Positions 10,959 to 22,153 of a stretch of 64,000 bases of DNA are shown one piece after another. The position numbers and the translations under genes were made by a program. The notes beneath the pieces are model-generated. The model did not search any database, was not told the DNA's origin, and saw nothing but the letters and a program-made list of their open reading frames with translations. Each line of letters begins with the position of its first letter. Position 1 is the stretch's first letter. This stretch comes from Trachythela sp. YZ-2020 (taxonomy: Eukaryota; Cnidaria; Anthozoa; Malacalcyonacea; Clavulariidae): contig JADLSH010000190.1 of the NCBI GenBank assembly GCA_016169945.1, forward strand, positions 2,976,001 through 3,040,000. Direction: 5' to 3'.

Positions 10959-12433
10959 CATACAACCATGTTCACTCGAAGAACTATATATCATTTAGAA
11001 CATTTTACTGTACTTTAAATGTTTGGATCAGTGAAAATGCCGACAGAAATAAAACTATTACTATATAAAGTACTTATTAAAAGTGGTCTATCAAATTAGA
11101 TCTCACACCTGTAAAGGCTACATTGTATATGCTTTACGGCCATGTTACACGGGGCAATTTTTACTGCAACTTGCCACGCAATTTCTGCACAGAGCCATGT
11201 TATGTAGAAATGTAAGCACAGAAAAACAGTGAACATGGCCCGCGTTTCACTTCACCGATATTATCATTCTCATTCATTTCTTTGTTGCCTTCTGGGCATG
11301 TTTAGCAAGAAAAACATCGGCAAAGTAAAACGGGATTCGTGCTCGCATATTTTGTGGGAATAAACTTTTTACCTAACATCGCTCTGTGTCCGAAATTGCG
11401 TTGCAAATTGCAGCAAAATTTGTCTTGTGTGACATGGCCTCTAAGATTCTGGTCCACCTTTCACCCTTTGAGCTATATATCAAGTCAACTGGTTAATTAG
11501 CCTATTTTGACCGAATCTCAAAGATGTGCTTTCGAAACTCACGCTTTTCCGTTTCCCCTTTGCATTTACTGTACCGTATCTACAGCATCTTCACACTTCC
11601 ATCTTTGCCGATTTCGATTATGTTTAACGTTCTTAAAACCTAAAAACACTTTTCAGTTAGTATTTTCTTTTTTTAAATTTCAGGCTGTTTAGCTTATTTA
11701 AGCCAAGTGAGACTCTCAGCTGACTAGCCTGGCTAAAATATGAAAACTCTGGGTGCAATTTGGGGGACCAAATTGTTAAATTGAAACATCCAAATGCTTA
11801 TTGACGTCTTTATCTGCGACTGTTCATCCGTAGATGCAAACGACGGTATGCATAGTCATAAATAATTGAAACAATAACAACACACAAGGTTTAATTAATA
11901 TTTAAATATGAAAGTATAGGATTACTGGCTGCGTAGGTAACGCAGTAAGCAAATACGACTTGCGGAAGTCGAGACTATTGGACAACACATCTGCTAAAAA
12001 CTTATGAAACAGAAATTTGCTTGTTCAAGGAGATATCTCAAAAATTACTGTAATTTGGTGCAGTACAAAAGAATATTACTGCTCTTGCAAGGCATGTAAA
12101 AATAACCAAATTTTCACGGATTTGGGGGTCAGAAGTTTCGAGAATGATTGCTCAATAACGATGATTCCGTAAGTTTGTTGATACTTTGTGCATAGGTAAG
12201 ATTTTTGATGTTTTATATAATGCTACAAATGGCGGTCAATTATTTTATATTTATTGAACTATGTAGCACTATAGGAGCGAGCAAATAATCTTAATGTTTA
12301 TACATTTAATATATACGTATATATATATTACAAAATATAAAGTCCTGAATGCGTGGTTCCAGTGTGGGTAACGATAAACGATTTACTTGAGGGTTTATAG
12401 GATCAAACGGCTACCTGAAAAATATAACAAGAA

Positions 12434-12500
12434 TTTCGACGTTTCGAGCGAAGGCCCTTCACGAACTTCCACACGAAGGGCCTTCGCTCGAAACGTCGAA
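12434..12500. repeat. Hairpin element, copy 2
   Basis: Full copy of the hairpin seen at 6662-6729, with both arms intact. It lies about 985 bp upstream of the copy D ATG and marks the left boundary of the segment deleted in copy E. Confidence 0.75.
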
Positions 12501-12840
12501 GTTCCTTCACAGTGGTAATCCTACAAACCCTTATGCAAGTATGACAGTAAATATACTAGTATAATATATTTAAAACCAAACAATAAGATGGAAGGAATCA
12601 CTGTCGGCTGACCGTGGATTTTTCAACCTAATCATGTTTAGAATATATAGTATATCTGAAATAGAATAAATATCTTTTTAAGTTTTCAAACGAGTTTTTA
12701 ATATATTTTGTTTAATGCTGGTGATGATTAAAATATGGTCAAAACGTTTAGCCTGTCGAGACATGTTTCGACTCTCAAGTATCCTGTGACAATAGTTTGG
12801 TTGGCCATTGGGCATTGGTCAATCTCAAGAATCTTTAACA

Positions 12841-13484
12841 ATATGACAGTATAGAATTACTGTCTGCGTAGGTAACGCAGTTTGCAAATACCAATCGCGG
12901 CTGTTCAAGCACAAATCTCAAAAATTTCTGTGATTTGATGCAGTACTAGTAAGACTAGCAGAATATTACTGCTTTCAAGAGATGTAAATAAGAACTAGAT
13001 TTTCACGGATTTTAGGGTCGGAATTTCCGGGAATGATTGCTCAATAATGACTCGATAAGTTTGTTGATATTTTGTGTATAGGTAGGTCTCGGCTATTTTT
13101 TTAAATGTTTCATATCGTGCTACAAATGATGGCCACTTATTTCAAATTTATTGAACTATACAGGACTAAAGAAGCGTTGCCATTATATATTATATATTTA
13201 CTGCCAAAGGCAAAGTGTAACACAAATTGTTGGAACACAATCACTGAAACACAAATCACTGAAACACAATTACACAAGGTCATTCGGTTATAAATACAAT
13301 ATAGTGAACAATTTAGTCACTCCGAACTGTCTTTCCTTTTAGATTTGACCACCACGTACTGCAGTGTCCCACTTAGTGTAACCCAGCTATCTATATATAG
13401 TGAAGCCTGCAAGCCAACTTTGAGTGCAGTATTTGGTAAATACCAATGAATGTAAAATACTGAAGCACCAACAGACTAGGCAAT
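12841..13484 (+). promoter_or_regulatory. Copy D promoter, non-coding exon 1 and 5'UTR intron
   Basis: A second promoter/exon-1 module occupies about 12841-13081 and ends in AG|GTAGGT (donor at 13082). A pyrimidine-rich acceptor ends at 13342. A TATA-like CTATATATAG lies at 13391-13400, 85 bp before the ATG, and matches the copy A leader. The intron and the TATA may represent alternative starts. Confidence 0.5.
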
Positions 13485-15267
13485 ATGGCCGAAGGATACA
13501 AGAGTGTCCACGAGGTTGGCTACCCGGATGAACGATTCGAGACAGTTTTAAGCGAGAACCTACACTGTGCCATTTGTTCGTGCGTGTTTAAAGACCCAGT
13601 TATGTGCAAAAACGAACACTGTTTTTGTCGGGCATGTATCACTAAGCATCTTGAAAATTACCAAAATTGCCCTTCTTGTAATCAAGATCTAAGCGTGGAT
13701 TCGCTGGCAGACGCACCGCGTATTCTAAGAAATTTATTATCGGAACAAAAAATTCGGTGTGATCATCACGAGCGTGGGTGTGAAGAATTCGTTCAGCTTG
13801 GAAACTTAGCAAGTCATGTCGCTGTGTGTGGTAAAGCTCCAGTTGTGTGCACGAATGAAGAATGTTCAAGCGAGATCAACAGAGAGGATCAATTACGACA
13901 CGAGAGCGAGGAATGTAGATTTCGTGAAATGAAATGTCGAAGTTGTAAAGAGATGGGCTCCATGGTGCAAGAAATTGATACGAGTTTGGGTGGCCTGTGT
14001 AAGCATGTTGAGAAATTGGATACCAGTGTCAATGAACAGCGGATTGAAATGAAAACCGGTTTGTCAGCAGTGGAAAACAGGTTTAGGGAAATGGAAAACC
14101 GACTCGAGAAGGTGGAAAAAAGGTTTGAGGAAATGGAAAACAGGTTCGAGAAAGTGGAAAACAGGTTTGAGGGAATGGAAAACAAGTTTAAGACTAGGTT
14201 TCAGGAAATGGAAAACAGATTTCAGGAAACGCAAAACTGGTTTGAGAAAGTGGAAAATCCTAGATGCAGAGACAGGCAGCGTGAAGGAGCGCATGACATG
14301 GAAAGTGCTCGAAGTGATCAAGCCACTCCAGTAGATCCAAGCAGTGAGATAAAAGATGCAAAACATCCGAATGAATGTGCATATGTTGTTGCTGGTGGAT
14401 TTGGACAAATAGGGAAACTAAGTTCAGTTGAAATTTTTGATAAAACCACTAATTCTTGGATACACCTGAGACCAATGAAAAAGTGTCGTACCAAGGCAAG
14501 TTCTGTTGTCTACAATGGCCAAGTCCTTGTCACAGGGGGTACGTCTGACGGCAATATTCTAAGTAGCATGGAACTGTTTAGTCGAAGTGCCAATCCCTTT
14601 GGTCCCACCCTTTTGGTCCAATTTCCCGGTCAATTTGCCCCGAGCTTTAAGAGGACATCGCAGTGTACTGTATAATGACCGACTAATTGTCCTTGGTGGT
14701 GATGATGACGAATATTCTGATATGATTTACGAAATCCAACTTCAATTTCCTTTCACTACAAAGGTTTTGGCAAAGATGCCTTCCCTAAGACCCATGATCG
14801 GCTGTGGTGTTGTTCTGGTAAATGACAAAGTTTTGATGTTTGGAGGAGCCGGAGATGAATTTAGCCCAGCTACGGCGAATGTTACCATGTATGACATAAC
14901 AAAGAACGAGGTCAAGGAACTTTTACCATTGCCTTACAAGGTGTGCAAGATGGCAACTGTCAAATGTGGAGAAAATGTCGTTCTTGCTGGAGGTTACGCG
15001 GATAACCGTTTCCTTGCATTTATTAAAAACACAGTCGTCAGTTATAATATCGAGACACAAAAGAGTGTCATGCTACCACCAATGAAGAACGAGCGTTCTG
15101 AATGTTGTGCAGTCGTTGATGGAAACTCTGTAGTTGTGATGGGAGGACAAAGTAAGAAAGGAGCTGCTCAAAACTCAGTGGAAACATTTGACTTTCGGAC
15201 TTCTAACTGGAGACGTCTTCCTTCAATGAAAGAAGCAAGAGGAGGATTCATAGCAGAGATTGTCTAA
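13485..15267 (+). pseudogene. Copy D: RING-TRAF-coiled coil-Kelch gene with a one-base frameshift
   Basis: From the ATG at 13485 the frame encodes an intact RING, TRAF fingers, a long heptad coiled coil and Kelch blade 1, then shifts near 14597-14602 and stops at 14675 (396 aa). The cause is one extra T: copy E has CCCTTGG where D has CCCTTTGG. Downstream of it the original frame is open and nearly identical to copy E through the last blade, to 15267. Without the insertion the protein would be about 593 aa. A short T-run indel can be a sequencing or assembly error, so D may be functional. As read, it yields a RING protein with only the first part of the propeller. Confidence 0.8.
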
Positions 15268-17637
15268 CATGGTACTGTTGAACTTATTTTAACAACTTTA
15301 TGATCATCGCTATTTCACTATTTAGTATAAACTACTAGATAAGCATAGCATGTTAAAATCTTCCCAAGACGAACAGCTGTCAATAGTTTTAAATAAGAAA
15401 CACATAATATGTACGGATTAGATTTATCGATTTGGCTGGAAATTCATGTTAATTTACTGTATTTCTTAGTTACTCATACATCAATAAGGCCCCTTCTCTA
15501 TTTAGCCCCATATTCCAGTATGCTTAAATAATAGTTTCGTACTATTTTAACTGCTTTTAATATGTTCCCAAGATGAAAAGCACATAGCAAGAATAGGGTG
15601 TGCAACCTTTCCAATTTCCAGGAGCCACCCCCCCCTCAAAGAAAGTTGGTTTAAGGTCAGTTTATAAAATCTCCATAGATTTAATGATGAACTTTAGCTG
15701 GCGCATACATGCAAAAGCACACACACACCGGGAATATATGTGCCCATGCTGTACGTACCCCTTGCCAAAAGAGTCTAAAACAACCCTTGATTAAAATTGG
15801 TCACTATTTTCATGTTCCAGAACAATTACAATCAACTTTCAATTAAAAAAAAATAACACATACATCATAACTTTAGAAAGAAGCTAGGTTTAGCCTTACC
15901 TGTAGCCAAATCTAATTATGTTAGAGAGCATGCTGTAAGTCTGGGGAAATCTTTGACAAATGAACAGAGAACTTTGAACAATATTATAGTTAGTTTAAAA
16001 AAATTTTTATAGACTGTCAAATTTTAAATTCAGGTAGTATTGAATGGATAAGTTTTAATATAGTATAGTTTTAATTATTCTTTGTAAACACACGACCACA
16101 TCAGCTCAGCTGAAATTTTATCGTTTTAAAATAGATGTCTTTATTATTGGTATTATTACTCGTACACATTCAAGAAACCTTGGAGACACGTACCCCCGGC
16201 ACCTCCCTGTCGCTAACCTCCTGCTAGACATACAACCATGTTCACTCGGAATAAAACTATTACTATATAAAGTACTTATTAAAAGTGGTCTATCAAATTA
16301 GATCTCACACCTGTAAAGGCTACATTGTATATGCTTTACGGCCATGTTACACGGGGCAATTTTTACTGCAACTTGCCACGCAATTTCTGCACAGAGCCAT
16401 GTTATGTAGAAATGTAAGCACAGAAAAACAGTGAGCATGGCCCGCGTTTCACTTCACCGATATTATCATTCTCATTCATTTCTTTGTTGCCTTCTGGGCA
16501 TGTTTAGCAAGAAAAACATCGGCAAAGTAAAACGGGATTCGTGCTCGCATATTTTGTGGGAATAAACTTTTTACCTAACATCGCTCTGTGTCCGAAATTG
16601 CGTTGCAAGTTGCAGCAAAAATTGCCTCCCGTAACATGACCTCTAGGATTCTGGTCCACCTTTCACCCTTTGAGCTATATATCACGTCAACTGGTTAATT
16701 AGCCCATTTTGACCTAATCTCAAAGATGTGATTTCGAAACTCACACTTTCCGTTTTCCCTTTGCATTTACTGTACCGTATCTACAACATCTTCACACTTC
16801 CATCTTTGCCGATTTCGATAATGTTTAAAGTTCTTAAAACCTAAAAACACTTTTCAATTAGTATTTTCTTTTTTAAATTTCAGGCTGTTTAGCTTATTTA
16901 AGCCAAGTAAGGCTCTCAGCTGACTAGCCTGGCTAAAATATGAAAACTCTGGGTGCAATTTGGGGGACCAAATTGTTAAATTGAAACATCCAAATGCTTA
17001 TTGACGTCTTTATCTGCGACTGTTCATCCGTAGATGCAAACGACGGTATGCATAGTCATAAATAATTGAAACAATAACAACACACAAGGTTTAATTAATA
17101 TTTAAATATGAAAGTATAGGATTACTGGCTGCGTAGGTAACGCAGTAAGCAAATACGACTTGCGGAAGTCGAGACTATTGGACAACACATCTGCCAAAAA
17201 CTTATGAAACAGAAATTTGCTTGTTCAAGGAGATTATCTCAAAAATTACTGTAATTTGGTGCAGTACAAAAGAATATTACTGCTCTTGCAAGGCATGTAA
17301 AAATAAACAAATTTTCACGGATTTGGGGGTCAGAAGTTTCGAGAATTATTGCTCAATAATGATGATTCCGTAAGTTTGTTGATACTTTGTGCATAGGTAA
17401 GATTTTTGATGTTTTATATAATGCTACAAATGGCGGTCAATTATTTTATATTTATTGAACTATGTAGGCTAGCACTATAGGAGCGAGCAAATAATCTTAA
17501 TGTTTATACATTTAATATATACGTATATATATAACAAAATACAAAGTCCTGAATGCGTGGTTCCAGTGTGGGTAACGATCAACGATTTACTTGAGGGTTT
17601 ATAGAATCAAACGGCTACCTGAAAAATATAACAAGAA
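15268..17637 (+). repeat. Copy D 3' flank and copy E upstream region
   Basis: No gene seen. Positions 15268-16985 are the family 3' flank. Positions 17110-17500 hold one promoter/exon-1 module with a donor-like site at 17397. This is the only such module left in front of copy E, so it would be the natural promoter if E is expressed. Confidence 0.6.
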
Positions 17638-17695
17638 TTTCGACGTTTCGAGCGAAGGCCCTTCACGAACTTCCACACGAAGGGCCTTCGCTCGA
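17638..17695. repeat. Truncated hairpin element at the copy E breakpoint
   Basis: The left arm and loop match the hairpins at 6662 and 12434, but the right arm stops after CCTTCGCTCGA and continues straight into Kelch-family coding sequence. The deletion breakpoint is therefore inside the right arm of the palindrome. Confidence 0.8.
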
Positions 17696-19213
17696 ATGTG
17701 TGATCATCACGAGCGTGGGTGTGAAGAATTCGTTCAGCTTGGAAACTTAGCAAGTCATGTCGCTGTGTGTGGTAAAGCTCCAGTTGTGTGCACGAATGAA
17801 GAATGTTCAAGCGAGATCAACAGAGAGGATCAATTACGACACGAGAGCGAGGAATGTAGATTTCGTGAAATGAAATGTCGAAGTTGTAAAGAGATGGGCT
17901 CCATGGTGCAAGAAATTGATACGAGTTTGGGTGGCCTGTGTAAGCATGTTGAGAAATTGGATACCAGTGTCAATGAACAGCGGATTGAAATGAAAACCGG
18001 TTTGTCAGCAGTGGAAAACAGGTTTAGGGAAATGGAAAACCGACTCGAGAAGGTGGAAAAAAGGTTTGAGGAAATGGAAAACAGGTTCGAGAAAGTGGAA
18101 AACAGGTTTGAGGGAATGGAAAACAAGTTTAAGACTAGGTTTCAGGAAATGGAAAACAGATTTCAGGAAACGCAAAACTGGTTTGAGAAAGTGGAAAATC
18201 CTAGATGCAGAGACGGGCAGCGTGAAGAGACACATGACATGGAAAGTGCTCGAAGTGATCAAGCTACTTCAGTTGATCCAACCAATTATACGAAAGATGC
18301 AAAACACCCGAATGAATATGCATATGTTGTTGCTGGTGGATATGGTAAGAACCAAAAATGGCCACTAAATTCTGTGGAAATTTTTGACAAAACCACCAAT
18401 TCTTGGAGGCAGCTGCAACCAATGAAAACGTGTCGTGCCAATGCAAATTCGGTTGTTTACAAAGGCCAAGTCCTTGTCACAGGGGGTACGTCTGACGGCA
18501 ATATTCTAAGTAGCATGGAACTGTTTAGTCGAAGTGCCAATCCCTTGGTCCCACCCTTTTGGTCCAATTTCCCGGTCAATTTGCCCCGAGCTTTAAGAGG
18601 ACATCGCAGTGTACTGTATAATGACCGACTAATTGTCCTTGGTGGTGATGATGACGAATATTCTGATATGATTTACGAAATCCAACTTCAATTTCCTTTC
18701 ACTACAAAGGTTTTGGCAAAGATGCCTTCCCTAAGACCCATGATCGGCTGTGGTGTTGTTCTGGTAAATGACAAAGTTTTGATGTTTGGAGGAGCCGGAG
18801 ATGAATTTAGCCCAGCTACGGCGAATGTTACCATGTATGACATAACAAAGAACGAGGTCAAGGAACTTTTACCATTGCCTTACAAGGTGTGCAAGATGGC
18901 AACTGTCAAATGTGGAGAAAATGTCGTTCTTGCTGGAGGTTACGCGGATAACCGTTTCCTTGCATTTATTAAAAACACAGTCGTCAGTTATAATATCGAG
19001 ACACAAAAGAGTGTCATGCTACCACCAATGAAGAACGAGCGTTCTGAATGTTGTGCAGTCGTTGATGGAAACTCTGTAGTTGTGATGGGAGGACAAAGTA
19101 AGAAAGGAGCTGCTCAAAACTCAGTGGAAACATTTGACTTTCGGACTTCTAACTGGAGACGTCTTCCTTCAATGAAAGAAGCAAGAGGAGGATTCATAGC
19201 AGAGATTGTCTAA
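17696..19213 (+). CDS. Copy E: RING-less TRAF zinc finger-coiled coil-Kelch protein
   Basis: From the ATG at 17696 the ORF encodes 505 aa that start MCDHHERGC, exactly at the first Cys of the TRAF fingers (equivalent to residue 92 of copy B). The first 91 residues, with the whole RING, and the proximal promoter are missing compared with copy D. The ATG does not exist in D, which has CGG-TGT there; it arises at the junction with the hairpin. TRAF fingers, long coiled coil and six blades are intact, and the frame is open to the family stop. The frame is also open upstream to 17591, but without an ATG. Without a RING it cannot be an E3 on its own; it could be a substrate-binding decoy, or a pseudogene. 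Confidence 0.75.
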   Translation: MCDHHERGCEEFVQLGNLASHVAVCGKAPVVCTNEECSSEINREDQLRHESEECRFREMKCRSCKEMGSMVQEIDTSLGGLCKHVEKLDTSVNEQRIEMKTGLSAVENRFREMENRLEKVEKRFEEMENRFEKVENRFEGMENKFKTRFQEMENRFQETQNWFEKVENPRCRDGQREETHDMESARSDQATSVDPTNYTKDAKHPNEYAYVVAGGYGKNQKWPLNSVEIFDKTTNSWRQLQPMKTCRANANSVVYKGQVLVTGGTSDGNILSSMELFSRSANPLVPPFWSNFPVNLPRALRGHRSVLYNDRLIVLGGDDDEYSDMIYEIQLQFPFTTKVLAKMPSLRPMIGCGVVLVNDKVLMFGGAGDEFSPATANVTMYDITKNEVKELLPLPYKVCKMATVKCGENVVLAGGYADNRFLAFIKNTVVSYNIETQKSVMLPPMKNERSECCAVVDGNSVVVMGGQSKKGAAQNSVETFDFRTSNWRRLPSMKEARGGFIAEIV

Positions 19214-21010
19214 CATGGTACTGTTGAACTTATTTTAACAACTTTATGATCATCGCTATTTCACTATTTAGTATAAACTACTAGATAAGCATAGCATGTT
19301 AAAATCTTCCCAAGACGAACAGCTGTCAATAGTTTTAAATAAGAAACACATAATATGTACGGATTAGACTTATCGATTTGGCTGGAAATTCATGTTAATT
19401 TACTGTATTTCTTAGTTACTCATACATCAATAAGGCCCCTTCTCTATTTAGCCCCAATATTCCAGTATGCTTAAATAATAGTTTCGTACTATTTTAACTG
19501 CTTTTAATATGTTCCCAAGATAAAAGCACATAGAATAGGGTGTGCAACTTTTCCAATTTCCAGTAGCCAACCCTCCCCCCCCCCCCTCAAAGAAAGTTGG
19601 TCTAACGTCAGTTTATAAAATCTCCATAGCTTTAATGATGAACTTTAGCTGGCGCATACATGCAAAAGCACACACACACCGGGAATATATGTGCCCATGC
19701 TGTACGTACCCCTTGCCAAAAGAGTCTAAAACAACCCTTGATTAAAATTGGTCACTATTTTCATGTTCCAGAACAATTACAATCAACTTTCAATTAAAAA
19801 AAAATTACACATACACTATAACTTTAGAAGGAAGCTAGGTTTAGCCTTACCTGTAGCCAAATCTAATTATGTTAGAGAGCATGCTGCAAGACTGGGTAAT
19901 TCTTTGACAAATGAACAGAGAACTTTGAACAATATTATAGTTAGTTTAAAAAAATTTTTATAGACTGTCAAATTTTAAATTCAGGTAGTATTGAATGGAT
20001 AAGTTTTAATATAGTATAGTTTTAATTATTCTTTGTAAACACACGACCACATCAGCTCAGCTGAAATTTTATCGTTTTAAAATAGATGTCTTTATTATTG
20101 GTATTATTACTCGTACACATTCAAGAAACCTTGGAGACACGTACCCCCGGCACCTCCCTGTCGCTAACCTCCTGCTAGACATACAACCATGTTCACTCGG
20201 AATAAGAACTATATATCATTTAGAACATTTTACTGTACTTTAAATGTTTGGATCAGTGAAAATGCCGACAGAAATAAAACTATTACTATTCATAAAGTAC
20301 TTATTAAAAGTGGTCTATCAAATTAGATCTCACACCTGTAAAGGCTGGATATAATGTTTTACGGCCATGTTACACGGGGAAATTTTTATTGCAACTTGCA
20401 ACGCAATTTCTGCACAGAGCCAAGTTATGTAGAAATGTACGCACAGAAAAACAGTGAACATGGCCAGCGTTACACTTCACCGATATTATCATTCTCATTC
20501 ATTTCTTTGTTGCCTTCTGGGCATGTTTAGCAAGAAAAACATCGGCAAAGTAAAACGAGATTCGTGCTCGCAATTTTTGTGGGAATATACCTTTTACATA
20601 ACATCGCTCTATGTCCGAAATTGCGTTGCAATCCACTAACATGGCCTCTAGGATTCTGGTCCACCTTTCACGTACCCTTTGAGCTATATATCAAGTCAAC
20701 TGGTTAATTAGCCCATTTTGACCGAATCTCAAAGATGTGATTTCGAAACTAAGGTTTTGCGTTTCCCTCTGCATTTACACTGTACCGTATCTACAACATC
20801 TTCACACTTCCATCTTTGCCGATTTCGATAATGTTTAACGTTCTTAAAACCTAAAAACACCTTTCAATTAGTATTTTCCTTTTTAAATTTCAAGCTGTTT
20901 AGCTTATTTAAGTAAGTGAGGCTATCAGCTGACTAGCCTGCATGGCTAAAATATGAAAACTCTAGGTGCAATTTGGGGGACCAAATTGTTAAATTGAAAC
21001 ATCCAAATGC
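19214..21010 (+). repeat. Copy E 3' flank, right end of the tandem array
   Basis: No gene seen. It matches 15268-16985 closely and then stops matching after GTTAAATTGAAACATCC near 21,000. This is the right boundary of the duplicated segment. Confidence 0.7.
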
Positions 21011-21224
21011 TTGTTGATCAAACTTTACATGCGACCATAGACAATCACGTTTATTGAGTTTATCACTCATTGGTGAGCGGATTTCCCAACAGGCTATTGT
21101 CCAATTGATAGGGGATCCAAGGGGATCCGATTTTAACGTCCTTATCCGAGAAGACGCGAAAGTCTAACCATTTACTGATGTCAATGTAAAGGTAGCACTT
21201 TCTCCTCAATTATTTTAAGACCAC

Positions 21225-21305
21225 GAGTGGAGGTCCGACCAAGGATTGAACCCGGGTCTCCCAGCTTGAAAGGCAAGCGTGGTGACCACGACACCACAAA
21301 TGCTG
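21225..21305 (-). repeat. tRNA-like sequence, probably a SINE fragment
   Basis: On the minus strand the segment resembles the second half of a tRNA: CTTGCCTTTCAAGC (anticodon-stem-like), GGGAGACCCGGGTTCAATCC (variable and T-arm with a B-box), then a degraded acceptor. A shortened repeat of its other end follows at 21310-21370. No full cloverleaf was found, so this is a tRNA-derived repeat, not a tRNA gene. Confidence 0.4.
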
Positions 21306-21565
21306 GTCAAGCAAATATTTTACCAAGACACCACAAGTGCTGGCAAGCGTGGTGGCCACGACACCACAAGTGCAAATACGTATTTATCTGGCTGCGACTG
21401 TTCATCCGCAGATGCAAACGACGGTATGCATATTCGTAAATAATTGAAACAACAGCAACAACAACAACAACACACAAGGTTTAATGTGCCATATTTAACA
21501 CGGATTTCATAGAACTGTGGTACGCGTCAAAATATTCGTCTGACTGTCTTCAGTAGAAAATGCAT

Positions 21566-21845
21566 ATTAGGGCCAGAGAAAATAAGTCGCGACTTACATA
21601 AGACGGGTCTTATATAAGACGCGAACACACTCGTATAAATGGTCAAATTCTAGTAAGTCGCGACTTAAATAAGAACAGGGGTTCAGGCTTTTCCACAATA
21701 AGTCGCGACCTATTAGAATTTGACCATTTATACGAGTGTGTTCGCGTTGATGTCGAGTAAAAACATTATTAAAGTTTGTAGGCGGAGTCATAATAGGGCC
21801 ATTTATTTATACGGGAGAAAATAAGTCGCGACTTACATCTATTTT
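21566..21845. repeat. Inverted repeat with repeated AAGTCGCGACTTA palindromes
   Basis: AAGTCGCGACTT-type palindromes occur near 21583, 21655, 21700 and 21825. Two long arms (from GCGAACACACTCGTATAAATGG near 21620, and its complement ending near 21747) form a hairpin of about 130 bases. It is probably a foldback transposon. Nothing coding is seen. Confidence 0.6.
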
Positions 21846-22153
21846 CTATATTTATAGCTTCGTAGCAGCTTTTCGTAATGGCAATTTCTGTTACAAAGCG
21901 AATATGTTTTCAACAAAATGTCGAAGAAACATGTTTAAAGACTAAAGTTCATAATTCAGGCAATATTACCTAATACGCGAGACGAAATGAAAAGCTATAC
22001 TTGGCAGATTAATAATAGCTGTGACCGTTGCTTGTTGCAAAACATTGAAGATAATAATAGGCGGAGTCGCATGTACATTTTGTACTCAAAAGTCAAAAGA
22101 CAAGCAAATATTTTGATGCGTGCCACAGTGCAATGAAATCCGTAGTAAATTAC

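Larger units (their letters stand above)
9644..12840 (+). repeat. Copy C 3' flank and copy D distal 5' flank
   Basis: Continuation of the tandem unit with no gene seen. Positions 9644-11770 match the B and D 3' flanks, interrupted by a TTGTAACAAG-rich foldback at 10512-10958. Positions 11910-12300 are a first copy of the promoter/exon-1 module with donor GTAAGA, followed by the hairpin at 12434-12500. About 11,100-12,490 is nearly identical to 16,280-17,690. Confidence 0.65.

Noticed and set aside
17591..17695. N-terminal extension of copy E
   Set aside because: Begins with TTG and lies in the hairpin repeat; the first ATG is 17696.
21225..21305. tRNA gene on the minus strand
   Set aside because: A B-box-like and anticodon-stem-like part exist, but no complete acceptor stem or D arm could be paired.
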